A stretch of DNA of 64,000 nt from Vibrio aquaticus. GTDB taxonomy: Bacteria; Pseudomonadota; Gammaproteobacteria; Enterobacterales; Vibrionaceae. The notes under the pieces are model-generated. The model was not told where the DNA came from and ran no database searches. It worked only from the letters and a program-made list of their open reading frames with translations. Shown in pieces: positions 9,442-18,559 of this stretch (positions are counted from its first letter, which is position 1; every line of letters starts with the position of its first letter). Location of the stretch: positions 248,001 through 312,000 of the forward strand of contig NZ_RXZH01000002.1 of assembly GCF_003970385.1 (NCBI RefSeq), written 5' to 3'. A program made the position numbers and the translations under genes.

Positions 9442-10989
9442 TTATAGGAATGCAGGGATTCCGTATTGACCCTCTAGCATACCAACTGCAAGCATAGCAA
9501 CAAGACAGATAACAAGTACACCCACAGGGATAACAATTTTGTCTACGAATGACAGACGCGCTGCACGCTCTTTGTCACCGATTAGACCGTTGTTATCAAG
9601 AAGCATCGTTAGTGCCCAAGCCAGTACTGGGTTCACAACTGCTGAGCCAAAGATACAGATACCTGCAGCTTGTGAATCTTTGCTGTCTTTCACCATCTGC
9701 ATACCCGCTTCAAGTAGTGGTAGAGATACACCAACAAGAAGAGCAACACGCATGACTGGTGGCCAGACCGCGATATCCATAGGGAAACCAAGGATTGCCA
9801 CGATGATACACAGTGAACCTAGAAGAATTGCACCCGCTGGGATAGGGCGTTTCGCAATCGCCGCTGGGATCATGTAAGTACCCCAAGAAGACGTGATGTT
9901 ACCACCACCGACTGCAGTACCCACCATCTGGCGAACCGAACACATAGTCATTGTGTCATCAACGTCCATCAGAACTTTTTCAGACTTTTTAGGGTAGTTC
10001 AGTTCTTGGAAGATACGGTGACCAAGGAAGTCTGGTGACCACATCGCAACCGCTAAGATAGCGAATGGAAGCGAAGCGATGAAGTGCTGAACATTTGGTA
10101 GACCAAGCATCCAACCTTGTTCAGTGCTGCCCCACCAGTACACTGGGTTTAGGTTTGGTAGACCTGTTTCAGTCACGAATTTGATGTCAAAACCCGCACC
10201 TAGAACAAGAGCAATCGCAAGACCGGTAAACGCACACACTGGAATCGCTAACCAACGCTTGTTCACTTTTGCAAGGAATGCGTATAGGCCAATGGTTACG
10301 GCAAGTACGATTAAACCGATGTAACCCATGCTACCAGCCGCTACAGTGTCAGACTGTAGGCCAACCGCCCAACTTTGGATTGAGTTGATTTGGCTCATCG
10401 TACCGGTTAAACCAAGGAAGATAAGTAAACCACCGGCTGTACCTTGCGAGGTTAGGTTTACCAGTTTAGAGCCACCTTTAAGCAAGCTCAGGATCAAACC
10501 GAATACACCAATCAGGATTGCCAATGCAAGAGGGTGAGCACCTGCCAAAGCGATAGTGCCGATAAGGGGGATCATTGGTCCGTGGTTACCAGCAAGGTTT
10601 GCTTTAGGGTTAATAAAGCCAGAAGCCAGTACACAGAAAAGAAGTGCAGGGATAAGCATTTCAACACGAGCAACTTCGATAGCAAACTCTTTACCTAAGT
10701 TTACGTGGTCCCATGCTGCGGTTAGGCCTTCAGCCCAAGACATCATTACCGCAGAGTACATTGCGATAATACCAATTGTACCAGCAAGTGCAGGAACAAG
10801 GTCTTCAAGCTCAAAGCGGAAGTCACGACCAGGAAGGTTCAAACCAAAGCGGCGTGGCTTCATGATCTGTAGTTCGTGGTCAAGGTAGTCTGAACGGCTT
10901 TCAAACTCAGAAGCTGGACGATGCAGCTCTTGATAGCTCTTGTTTTCGATATCCGAATCAGAGTGCGGCTTGTTTACTGCGTCTGACAT
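9442..10989 (-). CDS. Multi-pass membrane transporter, DUF3360-type
   Basis: A 515-residue inner-membrane protein with a roughly 75-residue hydrophilic N-terminus rich in acidic residues and about 12-14 hydrophobic helices. The repeated small-residue helices and segments such as ASGFINPKANLAGNHGPMIPLIG and GTAVGGGNITSSWGTYMIPAA resemble the SulP/nucleobase-ascorbate transporter fold. I recognise it as the DUF3360 group found in vibrios, whose substrate is not known to me. The start has a good GAGGAAT ribosome site. An FNR/CRP-like palindrome lies about 230 bases upstream, and the position before pflB hints at transport of a fermentation-related anion; that is inference. Confidence 0.7.
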   Translation of the reverse strand: MSDAVNKPHSDSDIENKSYQELHRPASEFESRSDYLDHELQIMKPRRFGLNLPGRDFRFELEDLVPALAGTIGIIAMYSAVMMSWAEGLTAAWDHVNLGKEFAIEVARVEMLIPALLFCVLASGFINPKANLAGNHGPMIPLIGTIALAGAHPLALAILIGVFGLILSLLKGGSKLVNLTSQGTAGGLLIFLGLTGTMSQINSIQSWAVGLQSDTVAAGSMGYIGLIVLAVTIGLYAFLAKVNKRWLAIPVCAFTGLAIALVLGAGFDIKFVTETGLPNLNPVYWWGSTEQGWMLGLPNVQHFIASLPFAILAVAMWSPDFLGHRIFQELNYPKKSEKVLMDVDDTMTMCSVRQMVGTAVGGGNITSSWGTYMIPAAIAKRPIPAGAILLGSLCIIVAILGFPMDIAVWPPVMRVALLVGVSLPLLEAGMQMVKDSKDSQAAGICIFGSAVVNPVLAWALTMLLDNNGLIGDKERAARLSFVDKIVIPVGVLVICLVAMLAVGMLEGQYGIPAFL

Positions 10990-11664
10990 AGATTCCTCAT
11001 ATTCAAAAATGTTAATGACTCTTTAAAATGTGACCCGATTATTATTCTATGACGGTCACTCTATTTATAACCTGGTTTAGCGTCCTGCATTTGAATCCTG
11101 GTCATCTTCGCTGTAGCACGATGTTAGTGAGCTTAAGCGTAGAGGATTTAAAAGACAAAAATAAGGCTATTGAGGCTTTTATCTTTGAGGCGAGTGTAAC
11201 GTGCTAACCCTTAAGAGTGATTGATTTAGATCACTTTATGAAAGGTTGTGAAAGAAAACTACACAACTGAGCGCGCTTAACATTTTTAGAGAATCTGATG
11301 ATGAAATAAAGTTTCATATTGCGAGCAAAATTAGAAATGAAAACAAGGTGAAAATAGCAACAGGTATCATTGTTAAGACGATAATTTGAGAGAGATCTTG
11401 TTTTTATAAAATTGTTAATTATTTATGACTGCAATAAGAAGTGTGCTGAATGTGTTTTATGCGGAAATGAAAGATTATTTCTCTATCATGAGCATTTTTA
11501 GTCATATAAAGTGACTGTATATCCTGAATTTGCAGGTTAATGATTTGTTGCATGTTGCGCTGTGTAGTGATAATTTGTAGCGCTATATGGGTGGAACCCA
11601 GCAGTAAGCCAAGAATAAATGACAATAAACACTTGGTGATAATAATTACAGGGAGCTAAAGCGC
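10990..11664. other. Gene-free divergent intergenic region
   Basis: About 675 bases between the DUF3360-type gene and the ABC importer operon. It must hold divergent promoters. One FNR/CRP-like site is listed at 11221-11234. A 68-codon frame at 11419-11625 on the minus strand starts only with TTG and has no family likeness, so it is not called as a gene. The rest shows nothing I can name. Confidence 0.55.
11221..11234. promoter_or_regulatory. Candidate FNR/CRP-like operator
   Basis: TTGATTTAGATCAC matches the FNR consensus TTGAT-N4-ATCAA at nine of ten positions, and resembles a CRP half-site on the right arm. It lies about 230 bases upstream of the DUF3360-type gene and 430 upstream of the ABC operon. 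Direct sequence match only; function is inferred. Confidence 0.35.
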
Positions 11665-12435
11665 ATGAATGATGTACCAGCGCTGGATATCAAAGATCTG
11701 CACAAAACATTCGGACAGAATGAAGTTCTAAAGGGCATCTCATTAGAAGCCCACAAAGGGGACGTTATTTCAATCATTGGTTCATCAGGCTCTGGTAAGA
11801 GTACCTTCCTTCGATGCGTCAACCTTCTTGAAACACCTACCGCTGGCGAGATTTGGGTCAATGGCGAATTGATCCAAATGAAAAACAACCGTCAAGGTGA
11901 AGCTGTTCCTGCCAATGAAAAACAAGTTCAACGTATTCGTTCTCGCTTAGCGATGGTTTTCCAAGGTTTTAACCTTTGGTCACACATGACGGTCTTGGAG
12001 AATGTGATTGAAGCACCCATTCACGTACTGGGTGTCCCAAAAGCACAAGCGATTGAAAACGCTGAAATGCTGCTGAAAAAAGTCGGCTTGTATGAGCGTA
12101 AAGATTATTACCCAGGGCACCTTTCCGGTGGTCAGCAACAACGTGCGGCGATTGCTCGTGCGCTTGCGGTAGACCCAGAAGTAATGCTGTTTGATGAACC
12201 AACTTCTGCGCTAGACCCAGAGTTAGTGGGTGAAGTTCTTGGGGTAATGAGAGATCTCGCAGAAGAAGGGCGCACCATGTTGGTTGTAACACATGAAATG
12301 GCATTTGCTCGCGATGTGTCTAACCACGTTATGTTCTTACATCAAGGACTCGTTGAAGAACAAGGAAACCCTTCTAAACTATTTACAAACCCGGACTCTG
12401 AACGATTACAGCAGTTCATCTCATCGATTTACTAA
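11665..12435 (+). CDS. Polar amino acid ABC transporter ATPase
   Basis: A 256-residue ATPase of the HisP/ArtP/GlnQ class that powers uptake of polar amino acids. Walker A (GSSGSGKST), Q-loop (MVFQGFNLWSHMTV), signature (LSGGQQQRAAIARAL), Walker B (EVMLFDEPTSALDPEL) and H-switch (VVTHEM) are all intact. The insertion around residues 70-95 and overall length favour the histidine/lysine-arginine-ornithine type over the shorter glutamine type. It leads a four-gene set: ATPase, binding protein, two permeases. The ribosome site (AGGGAG) is about 11 bases from the ATG, slightly long. Confidence 0.9.
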   Translation: MNDVPALDIKDLHKTFGQNEVLKGISLEAHKGDVISIIGSSGSGKSTFLRCVNLLETPTAGEIWVNGELIQMKNNRQGEAVPANEKQVQRIRSRLAMVFQGFNLWSHMTVLENVIEAPIHVLGVPKAQAIENAEMLLKKVGLYERKDYYPGHLSGGQQQRAAIARALAVDPEVMLFDEPTSALDPELVGEVLGVMRDLAEEGRTMLVVTHEMAFARDVSNHVMFLHQGLVEEQGNPSKLFTNPDSERLQQFISSIY

Positions 12436-12495
12436 TCGCCGGTAACGGCAAACACAACAAAAGCACAAATAAAAATCACAATCAGGAGTATGGAA

Positions 12496-13266
12496 ATGAA
12501 AAAGTGGTTATTAGCAGCAACATTAGCAGCTACAGCAGTAACAGGTGCGGCTCAAGCAAAGGATTGGAAAACAGTTCGCTTCGGTATTGAAGGTGCTTAC
12601 CCTCCATTTAGCTGGACAGAGGCCGATGGTTCTCTGAAAGGTTTTGACGTAGATATGGCAAACGCACTGTGTGAAGAGATGCAAGTGAAATGTAAGATCG
12701 TTCCTCAAGACTGGGACGGCATCATTCCTTCGCTTCTAGCACGTAAGTACGATGCAATCATCGCGGCGATGTCTATTACTGAAGAACGTAAAAAGAAAAT
12801 CGACTTCACTGGCAAATACGCACTTATTCCAAACAAATTCATCGCTAAGAAAGGCGCTGGTCTAGATTTCGACAACCTAGACGGTCAAAAAATTGCGGTT
12901 CAACGTGCAACAACGCACGACAAATACCTAACTGATAACTACGGTGACAAAGTATCTATCGTACGTTACGGCTCTTTTGACGAAGCTTACCTTGACCTAG
13001 CAAACGGCCGTGTGGCGGCTGTACTAGGTGATGCATCTGCTCTAGAAGAAGGTGTTCTTAACAAAGCGGGTGGTGATGCTTACGAATTCGTCGGCCCATC
13101 ACTAACGGATCCTAAATGGTTCGGTGAAGGTTTTGGTATTGCGGTACGTAAGCAAGACAAAGACCTAACGAAGAAACTAGACGCTGCGATTCTTTCTCTG
13201 CGTGAGAAGGGTGTTTACCAAGATATCGCTGCTAAGTACTTCAACTACGACGTTTACGGTCAGTAA
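12496..13266 (+). CDS. Periplasmic polar (basic) amino acid binding protein
   Basis: A 256-residue SBP family 3 protein. The signal peptide (MKKWLLAATLAATAVTGAAQA) precedes a mature protein beginning KDWKTVRFGIEGAYPPFSW, followed by GFDVDMANALCEEM and the DGIIPSLLARKYDAI motif, all typical of lysine/arginine/ornithine and histidine binders. AGGAG lies one base from the ATG at 12490 but seven from the ATG at 12496, so 12496 is the likely start. A terminator-like hairpin follows, which would give more binding protein than permease. Substrate specificity beyond a basic or polar amino acid cannot be decided by eye. Confidence 0.9.
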   Translation: MKKWLLAATLAATAVTGAAQAKDWKTVRFGIEGAYPPFSWTEADGSLKGFDVDMANALCEEMQVKCKIVPQDWDGIIPSLLARKYDAIIAAMSITEERKKKIDFTGKYALIPNKFIAKKGAGLDFDNLDGQKIAVQRATTHDKYLTDNYGDKVSIVRYGSFDEAYLDLANGRVAAVLGDASALEEGVLNKAGGDAYEFVGPSLTDPKWFGEGFGIAVRKQDKDLTKKLDAAILSLREKGVYQDIAAKYFNYDVYGQ

Positions 13267-13278
13267 ACGTTGAGTAAT

Positions 13279-13322
13279 GGCCGTCAGTTTTTGTTCCTAG
13301 GAGTATGACTGACGGCCTTTTT
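13279..13322 (+). terminator. Intra-operon terminator/attenuator
   Basis: GGCCGTCAGT (13279-13288) pairs perfectly with ACTGACGGCC (13308-13317), followed by five T residues. It lies between the binding protein gene and the permeases, a common way to make binding protein in excess. Confidence 0.8.
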
Positions 13323-13348
13323 AAAGTTTAGGGATTAGGAACAGACCT

Positions 13349-14089
13349 ATGCTGGATTTACAAGGATATGAAGCCTCTATTTTGAAAGGGGCCGTTGTGA
13401 CCATAGAGGTTGCTTTGTTGTCACTGCTGGTGGCGATGATTTTAGGCATGCTTGGTGCACTCGCAAAAATGGCCCCCTATCGCTGGGCAAGAGCTATTGC
13501 GACACTTTATACCACCGTTATTCGTGGCATTCCGGACTTAGTTCTGATGATGCTGATCTTCTTTGGTGGACAAATTCTTCTCAACAACAGCCTTTACTCA
13601 ATCAATGAATGGCTCAACGAGTGGTTTGCATCAAGCAACCCTGAGCATGAGTGGACATCCTATTTACCGGATTACATTGACGTGAGCCCGTTTGTGGCTG
13701 GTGTATTGACCATTGGTTTTATCTTTGGCGCTTATATGGCTGAAACCTTCCGTGGTGCGATTATGGCCGTTGACCGTGGTGAGCTAGAAGCAGCAAAAGC
13801 GTATGGTATGAGCTCATTCCTAGCGTTCCGCCGTATTCTTCTACCGCAAATGATTCGCCATGCATTACCGGGTTTTGGTAACAACTGGTTAGTCCTGTTA
13901 AAGACTACGGCACTTGTCTCTATCATTGGTTTAGAAGATATGGTTCGAGTGAGTGCATTGGCGGCAGGCTCGACGAAAATGCCATTTACCTTCTATATGG
14001 CTGTTGCCTTGATTTTCTTATTCTTTACCAGTGTCTCGACAGGGTTCTTGAAGATGGTAGAGCGCAAATTCAGTATTCATGCGAGGTAA
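13349..14089 (+). CDS. Polar amino acid ABC transporter permease (HisQ-like)
   Basis: A 246-residue inner-membrane permease. The conserved EAA loop reads GELEAAKAYGMSSFLAFRRILLPQMIRHALPGFGN, which docks onto the ATPase. The N-terminal half has the RGIPDLVLMMLIFFGGQ segment of the HisQ type. About five membrane helices are visible, with a soluble insertion near residues 80-110. AGGA lies nine bases before the ATG. It is followed after three bases by the partner permease, so the two are co-translated and form a heterodimer. Confidence 0.9.
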   Translation: MLDLQGYEASILKGAVVTIEVALLSLLVAMILGMLGALAKMAPYRWARAIATLYTTVIRGIPDLVLMMLIFFGGQILLNNSLYSINEWLNEWFASSNPEHEWTSYLPDYIDVSPFVAGVLTIGFIFGAYMAETFRGAIMAVDRGELEAAKAYGMSSFLAFRRILLPQMIRHALPGFGNNWLVLLKTTALVSIIGLEDMVRVSALAAGSTKMPFTFYMAVALIFLFFTSVSTGFLKMVERKFSIHAR

Positions 14090-14092
14090 AGA

Positions 14093-14770
14093 ATGGACTT
14101 TTCGTTGATTTTAGAAAGCTTGCCAATATACCTAGATGGTTTGTGGACCACCGTATGGCTAGTTGGCTCGGCACTGATTCTTGGCCTTATCGTCGCGATT
14201 CCATTAGGTGTGGCGCGTAACAGTCCGAACTATTTATTTAATGGGCCAAGCTGGGCGTTTATCTACTTCTTCCGTGGAACGCCGTTACTTGTTCAACTGT
14301 ACTTAATCTACTACGGCATGGACCAATTCTTCCCAGTAAAAGACACGTTATGGGAAAATGCCTGGTTTTGTGCGCTTGTCGCCTTTGTTTTAAATACGTC
14401 AGCGTATACAGCAGAAATTATTCGTGGTGCTATCAATGGCTTACCGAAAGGTGAGGTTGAAGCGGCCAAAGCGTATGGTATGAGCACGTTTAAGACCTAT
14501 CGTCGCATCATTCTACCAAGTGCATTACGTCGTGCATTGCCAGCGTACAGTAACGAAGTGATCTTTATGCTTCATGGTAGTGCGGTCGCAGGTATTGTAA
14601 CGATTGTTGATCTTACAGGCGCCGCTCGCTTAGTGAACTCTCGCTACTATGCACCCTTTGAGTCGTTCCTAACGGCAGGCCTTTTCTACATGGCTTTGAC
14701 CTTTATTATTCTTGGTTGTTTTAAGTTTGCTGAGAAGCGATTCCTAGCTTACATGCGACCTTTAAGCTAA
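14093..14770 (+). CDS. Polar amino acid ABC transporter permease (HisM-like)
   Basis: A 225-residue permease pairing with the previous gene's product. The FFRGTPLLVQLYLIYYG segment and the EAA loop (GEVEAAKAYGMSTFKTYRRIILPSALRRALPAYSN) are characteristic of HisM/ArtM partners. Around five membrane helices. It ends the operon, with a strong terminator at 14793-14823. Confidence 0.9.
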   Translation: MDFSLILESLPIYLDGLWTTVWLVGSALILGLIVAIPLGVARNSPNYLFNGPSWAFIYFFRGTPLLVQLYLIYYGMDQFFPVKDTLWENAWFCALVAFVLNTSAYTAEIIRGAINGLPKGEVEAAKAYGMSTFKTYRRIILPSALRRALPAYSNEVIFMLHGSAVAGIVTIVDLTGAARLVNSRYYAPFESFLTAGLFYMALTFIILGCFKFAEKRFLAYMRPLS

Positions 14771-14792
14771 TTCGTTTAACACACTCTACACT

Positions 14793-14823
14793 AAAAAGGC
14801 TTCCGATTTGGAAGCCTTTTTTG
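14793..14823. terminator. Bidirectional terminator
   Basis: AAAAAGGCTTCC and GGAAGCCTTTTTT form a 12-base stem around GATTT, between the convergent ABC operon and ybjL. A-tract and T-tract flank it, so it can serve both. Confidence 0.9.
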
Positions 14824-14844
14824 TGTCTGATAGTGAGTGAACCA

Positions 14845-16527
14845 CTAACTTAAAATGATTAAGACAGTACCAGCAAGTGTCATCAAAATATTGGCAATTG
14901 CATAGGTGCCTGCGTAACCCAGTGCAGGAATAGTTGATTTCGCATAATCGTTCACGATGTCCATTGCGGGTGCGCAGGTACGAGCACCAATGATCGCACC
15001 AAACAGAAGTGCGCGGTTCATCTTAAGCAGGTAAGCGCCCACTAAATAAGCCAATACCACAGGCACAACACTGACGACGAAAGCAAGACCAATCACCTGC
15101 GGGCCAACCTGCGACAAGTGCTCAAACATCTTACCGCCCGCACTTAACCCAATGCCGACCATAAAGAACATTAAGCCCAAATCTTTGACCATGTTAAGTG
15201 CCCCTTGAGGAACGTAACCGAAAGTCGGGTGGTTTGCTCGTAAGAAACCAAGAGTGATGCCTGACAGCAGTAGGCCTACCGCGTTGCCAAGACCGAATGA
15301 AACTTGGCCGAACGTCATGGTGATCAAACCGAACATAATGCCGAGAATGAAGAAGCTACAGAACGCCAATAAGTCAGCCATTTGGCTATGAATCGAGATG
15401 AAACCGATTTTTTCAGCAAGCCCATGAACACGGCTCTTTTCACCACTGACTTGCAGAACGTCACCTTTGGCAAGCACGATGTCTAAGTCCATTGGCATTT
15501 CAATCTGTGCGCGAACAACTCGGTTTAGGAAACAGCCATACTCAGATAAGTTTAAATCTGATAGGCGTTTACCAGCGATAGAGTCACTTTTTACCACGAT
15601 CTCTTCTTCAACAATGCGAAGGTCAAGCAGGTTGCGGTCGAATACTTCCTTACCGTTTCTAAAGCTAGGATCAAGACGCGCGTGGCTGTCGGGGAAGCCG
15701 ACTAAAGCAATCTCGTCACCTTGCTGCAAAATAGCGTCACCATCAGGGTGGGCCAAGATGCCGTTACGGCGAATGCGCTCAATGTAGCAACCCGTTTGAC
15801 GATAGATACCCAGCTCTCGCAGGTTCTTGCCATCAATCCAGTCAATCAGTTCTTGACCTACACGGTAAGCACGAATAATCGGCAGATAGACTTTACGTTG
15901 ACCTGAGCTGCCTAACCCACGCTCTTGAGCGATTTGCAGCGCCGAATCAGATAAGTTTTGTTTTTGCAGTTTCGGTAGTAGTTTAGCGAACATAATCATG
16001 CTGATTAAGCCAACCAAATACGCCATCGCATAACCGACCGATAAGTTCTCAATCACTTGAGCGAAATCCATGTTGCGAGGCGTAGTGGCTAAGCCAGAGT
16101 TAAGCGCATCTTGCGCACCTACCAGAACCGGTGTCGAGGTTAACGCACCTGCCATCATACCTGCCGATAAACCGAAATCGAGACCGAAGTGGTGGCTAGC
16201 GAAATAGGTAATACATAGGGCGGTGGATAACACCACCATACTTAAAATGAAGTAGTGCTTACCATCACGGAAGAAGATACCGAAAAAGTTCGGGCCGGCT
16301 TCAATACCAACACAGTAGATGAACAGCATGAAACCAATGGTCAGCGCATCTGCATTGAACGAGAAGCCGAGATGTCCCATCACCAGAGAGGTGATCAACA
16401 CGCCAATAGAGTTGCCAAGCTGAAGGTTGCCGAATCGGATTTTACCGATACCAAGGCCAATCGCTAATACAACGAAAATCAATAAGATAGGGTTTTGTTC
16501 GAGCAGGAGTACGACGTCTATGTTCAC
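14845..16527 (-). CDS. ybjL: YbjL-type putative transporter (AspT/AAE family)
   Basis: A 560-residue membrane protein of the aspartate-alanine exchanger family with two blocks of about five or six helices flanking two RCK_C (TrkA-C) domains (near residues 205-380). It matches YbjL in order and length. The open frame begins at a TTG (16533), but the GTG two codons on (16527) aligns exactly with the YbjL N-terminus (MNINVAELL in E. coli; here [10 protein letters not shown]) and sits at a proper distance from AAGAA, so GTG is chosen. Substrate unknown. grxA is upstream on the same strand, as in E. coli, where ybjL is near grxA. Confidence 0.88.
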   Translation of the reverse strand: MNIDVVLLLEQNPILLIFVVLAIGLGIGKIRFGNLQLGNSIGVLITSLVMGHLGFSFNADALTIGFMLFIYCVGIEAGPNFFGIFFRDGKHYFILSMVVLSTALCITYFASHHFGLDFGLSAGMMAGALTSTPVLVGAQDALNSGLATTPRNMDFAQVIENLSVGYAMAYLVGLISMIMFAKLLPKLQKQNLSDSALQIAQERGLGSSGQRKVYLPIIRAYRVGQELIDWIDGKNLRELGIYRQTGCYIERIRRNGILAHPDGDAILQQGDEIALVGFPDSHARLDPSFRNGKEVFDRNLLDLRIVEEEIVVKSDSIAGKRLSDLNLSEYGCFLNRVVRAQIEMPMDLDIVLAKGDVLQVSGEKSRVHGLAEKIGFISIHSQMADLLAFCSFFILGIMFGLITMTFGQVSFGLGNAVGLLLSGITLGFLRANHPTFGYVPQGALNMVKDLGLMFFMVGIGLSAGGKMFEHLSQVGPQVIGLAFVVSVVPVVLAYLVGAYLLKMNRALLFGAIIGARTCAPAMDIVNDYAKSTIPALGYAGTYAIANILMTLAGTVLIILS

Positions 16528-16666
16528 GGGCAATTCTTATGTTGATGCCGAGGGTAAGTTAAGTGTGCGAATTGTATCTGAATATTGCAAAAAGATAAGT
16601 GAAAATTTTAATAATTTACCATTATCTTACCTAAGCCTAAAACAGCAGGGTAGCCGAATGGCAGAC

Positions 16667-16697
16667 GAAAAAAAGCCGCTGTTGAAAGCGGCTATTT
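16667..16697 (-). terminator. Terminator of grxA
   Basis: AGCCGCT and AGCGGCT flank a GTTGAA loop, with seven A residues on the plus strand giving a T-tract on the minus strand. It separates grxA from ybjL. Confidence 0.85.
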
Positions 16698-16717
16698 TAA
16701 AAAATGGGGGGGAGCGA

Positions 16718-16984
16718 TTACTCGTCGAATAGACCTAGGTGCTCTTTCGCGTACGCTTCGAAGTCATCACAACCACCGATGTGGTCTTGGTCGATGAAGA
16801 TTTGAGGTACAGTTTCAACTGGCTTACCTACTGTTTTTTCTAGGTCAGCTTTAGAGATACCTTCTGCGTGAATATCTACATAGCGGTAGTTGAAATCATC
16901 GCGTTTTGCTTTAAGTGTTTCAGCGTGCTCTTTTGCACGAACACAGAAAGGACAAGCTGGGCGACCAAAGATAACAACGAACAT
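16718..16984 (-). CDS. grxA: Glutaredoxin 1
   Basis: An 88-residue glutaredoxin that reduces disulfides, notably in ribonucleotide reductase, with glutathione. The redox motif is C11-P-F-C14. The GSH-binding TVPQIFIDQDHIGGCDDF segment and the charged KRDDFNYRYVDIHAEGI stretch are specific to GrxA rather than the monothiol or GrxC types. An AGGAG ribosome site precedes the ATG by about seven bases. Confidence 0.95.
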   Translation of the reverse strand: MFVVIFGRPACPFCVRAKEHAETLKAKRDDFNYRYVDIHAEGISKADLEKTVGKPVETVPQIFIDQDHIGGCDDFEAYAKEHLGLFDE

Positions 16985-17258
16985 ATTTCTTTCTCCTATA
17001 ATTTGTTATCTGCAACTATGCCCGAATCAATCTCGGAAATAAAGTGGCATTTACCACTTGTTCCGATAGGTGAAATCTATCGAACAAAAAATGAACCTAA
17101 ATAGGAGAAAATGCGTTTTATGACGTGCTTTAGGTCGAAAAGCCGTAGAAAAGATCAGGCTATTTCTCACAAGTTGCAGTATGTCACCTTATTTATTTTC
17201 AACAGGGTGCAAGCTTAATACGCAGACCTATCGATCACCGTAAAAGGAGCCCATCAGC

Positions 17259-18509
17259 ATGTTTCAGTTTATGACCTCCACAAGGATTATTTTTGGTGAA
17301 GGCGCATTACAGTCATCCTTGTCGGTATTAAAGCAGTTTGGTTACAGTGTATTATTAGTGTCAGGAAAGAATACCGAGCGAGCATCGCCGATCATTCAAT
17401 ACTTAAAGCAGCAAAACATGCGTTACCAGCATGTGGCCGTGAGTGGTGAGCCAAACATCACTATGATCGAAGAAACGGCATTACTTGGGCGAAAGTTTCG
17501 TCCGGATATGGTCGTGGCGATTGGTGGTGGTAGCGTGTTAGATATGGGCAAGGCGTTAGCTGCGATTATTCCCAATCAAGGCGATGTGTATGACTACGTT
17601 GAAGTCGTCGGTAGAAACGTCCCTTTAAAGTCAAAGCCTATTTCTTTTATTGCTATTCCCACCACTGCGAGCACTGGCTCTGAAGTCACCAAAAACGCGG
17701 TGCTTCGTTCTGGTCAAGATCGGGTAAAAGTCAGCTTACGTAGCCCTGATATGTTAGCTGATGTAGCGATAGTCGATCCCTCACTCACTTATGGCACTGA
17801 TCCTTATTTGTCAGGTCGAGGGGCAATGGATGCTTTTACCCACTTGATGGAAGCGTATGTCTGCGGTGAGCCTAATCCGCTCACTGACATGATATGTGAA
17901 GAGGGGCTAAGACGACTGTCTTCATCGATGATCGCTGGTTGTTTGCAAGATGATCATAAAGCGCGCTCCGATCTCTCCTTTGCGGCGATGCTCGGTGGGA
18001 TGGCGATTTCGAACGCGAAACTGGGGGCGGCTCATGGCTTAGCCTCAGCATTGGGTGGTAAATTACAAGCGCCTCATAGTGTTATTACCGCTCGCTTAGC
18101 GCCGTTCGTGATGCAGGAAAACATGAAAGCTGCGAACGCCGCCGGAAGAAGTGATGTGTTGGCTCGCTACCGTCAATTAGCCCACATCTTAACGGGACGA
18201 GTCAATGCTCACCGTGACGATGCCGTGCTATGGGCTAACATGATGCTTGAACGGTTAGCGATACCGCAGTTGGCGCAATTCGGTGTGTGTTGCACTTCGT
18301 TTGATGCGGTGGCAGAGGATGCATTGAAGTCTGTCGCAATCAAAGGTAACCCGCTACCGCTAACCAAAGATCGCCTGACGTATATCTTAAATCAAGTCTG
18401 TCAGTGCCAAAGTGATTGTGAGCAGTCTCAAACCTCAATGGACGTGGGGAGAGCCGAGGTTATCTTGTCAGGGGATGTTGAGGGCGAGAGTCGATTTCAA
18501 AATAGCTAG
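17259..18509 (+). CDS. Iron-containing alcohol dehydrogenase
   Basis: A 416-residue group III metal-dependent dehydrogenase. The NAD(P)-binding GGGSVLDMGKA motif, the ST(A/T)GSEVT segment, and the metal ligands are present: Asp and His in GAMDAFTHLMEAYV and two His in AHGLASALGGKLQAPHS. AAAAGGAG precedes the ATG by about eight bases. The tail after residue 385 is cysteine- and glutamine-rich and is not part of the fold I recognise. Physiological substrate (alcohol or aldehyde) is not predictable. It stands alone between two terminators. Confidence 0.88.
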   Translation: MFQFMTSTRIIFGEGALQSSLSVLKQFGYSVLLVSGKNTERASPIIQYLKQQNMRYQHVAVSGEPNITMIEETALLGRKFRPDMVVAIGGGSVLDMGKALAAIIPNQGDVYDYVEVVGRNVPLKSKPISFIAIPTTASTGSEVTKNAVLRSGQDRVKVSLRSPDMLADVAIVDPSLTYGTDPYLSGRGAMDAFTHLMEAYVCGEPNPLTDMICEEGLRRLSSSMIAGCLQDDHKARSDLSFAAMLGGMAISNAKLGAAHGLASALGGKLQAPHSVITARLAPFVMQENMKAANAAGRSDVLARYRQLAHILTGRVNAHRDDAVLWANMMLERLAIPQLAQFGVCCTSFDAVAEDALKSVAIKGNPLPLTKDRLTYILNQVCQCQSDCEQSQTSMDVGRAEVILSGDVEGESRFQNS

Positions 18510-18528
18510 ATACGTATGAAATGCAATA

Positions 18529-18557
18529 AAAAACGGAGCAATCGTTGCTCCGTTTTT
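18529..18557. terminator. Bidirectional terminator
   Basis: AAAAACGGAGCA (18529-18540) pairs perfectly with TGCTCCGTTTTT (18546-18557), between the convergent alcohol dehydrogenase and hexR. Confidence 0.92.
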
Positions 18558-18559
18558 GT

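Noticed and set aside
11419-11625. Possible 68-residue hydrophobic protein on the minus strand
   Set aside because: It starts only with TTG, has no clear ribosome site or family likeness, and lies in an A/T-rich promoter region.
16534-16717. Small gene between ybjL and grxA (as ybjM in E. coli)
   Set aside because: No open frame of suitable size or membrane character on either strand; the region holds the grxA terminator only.
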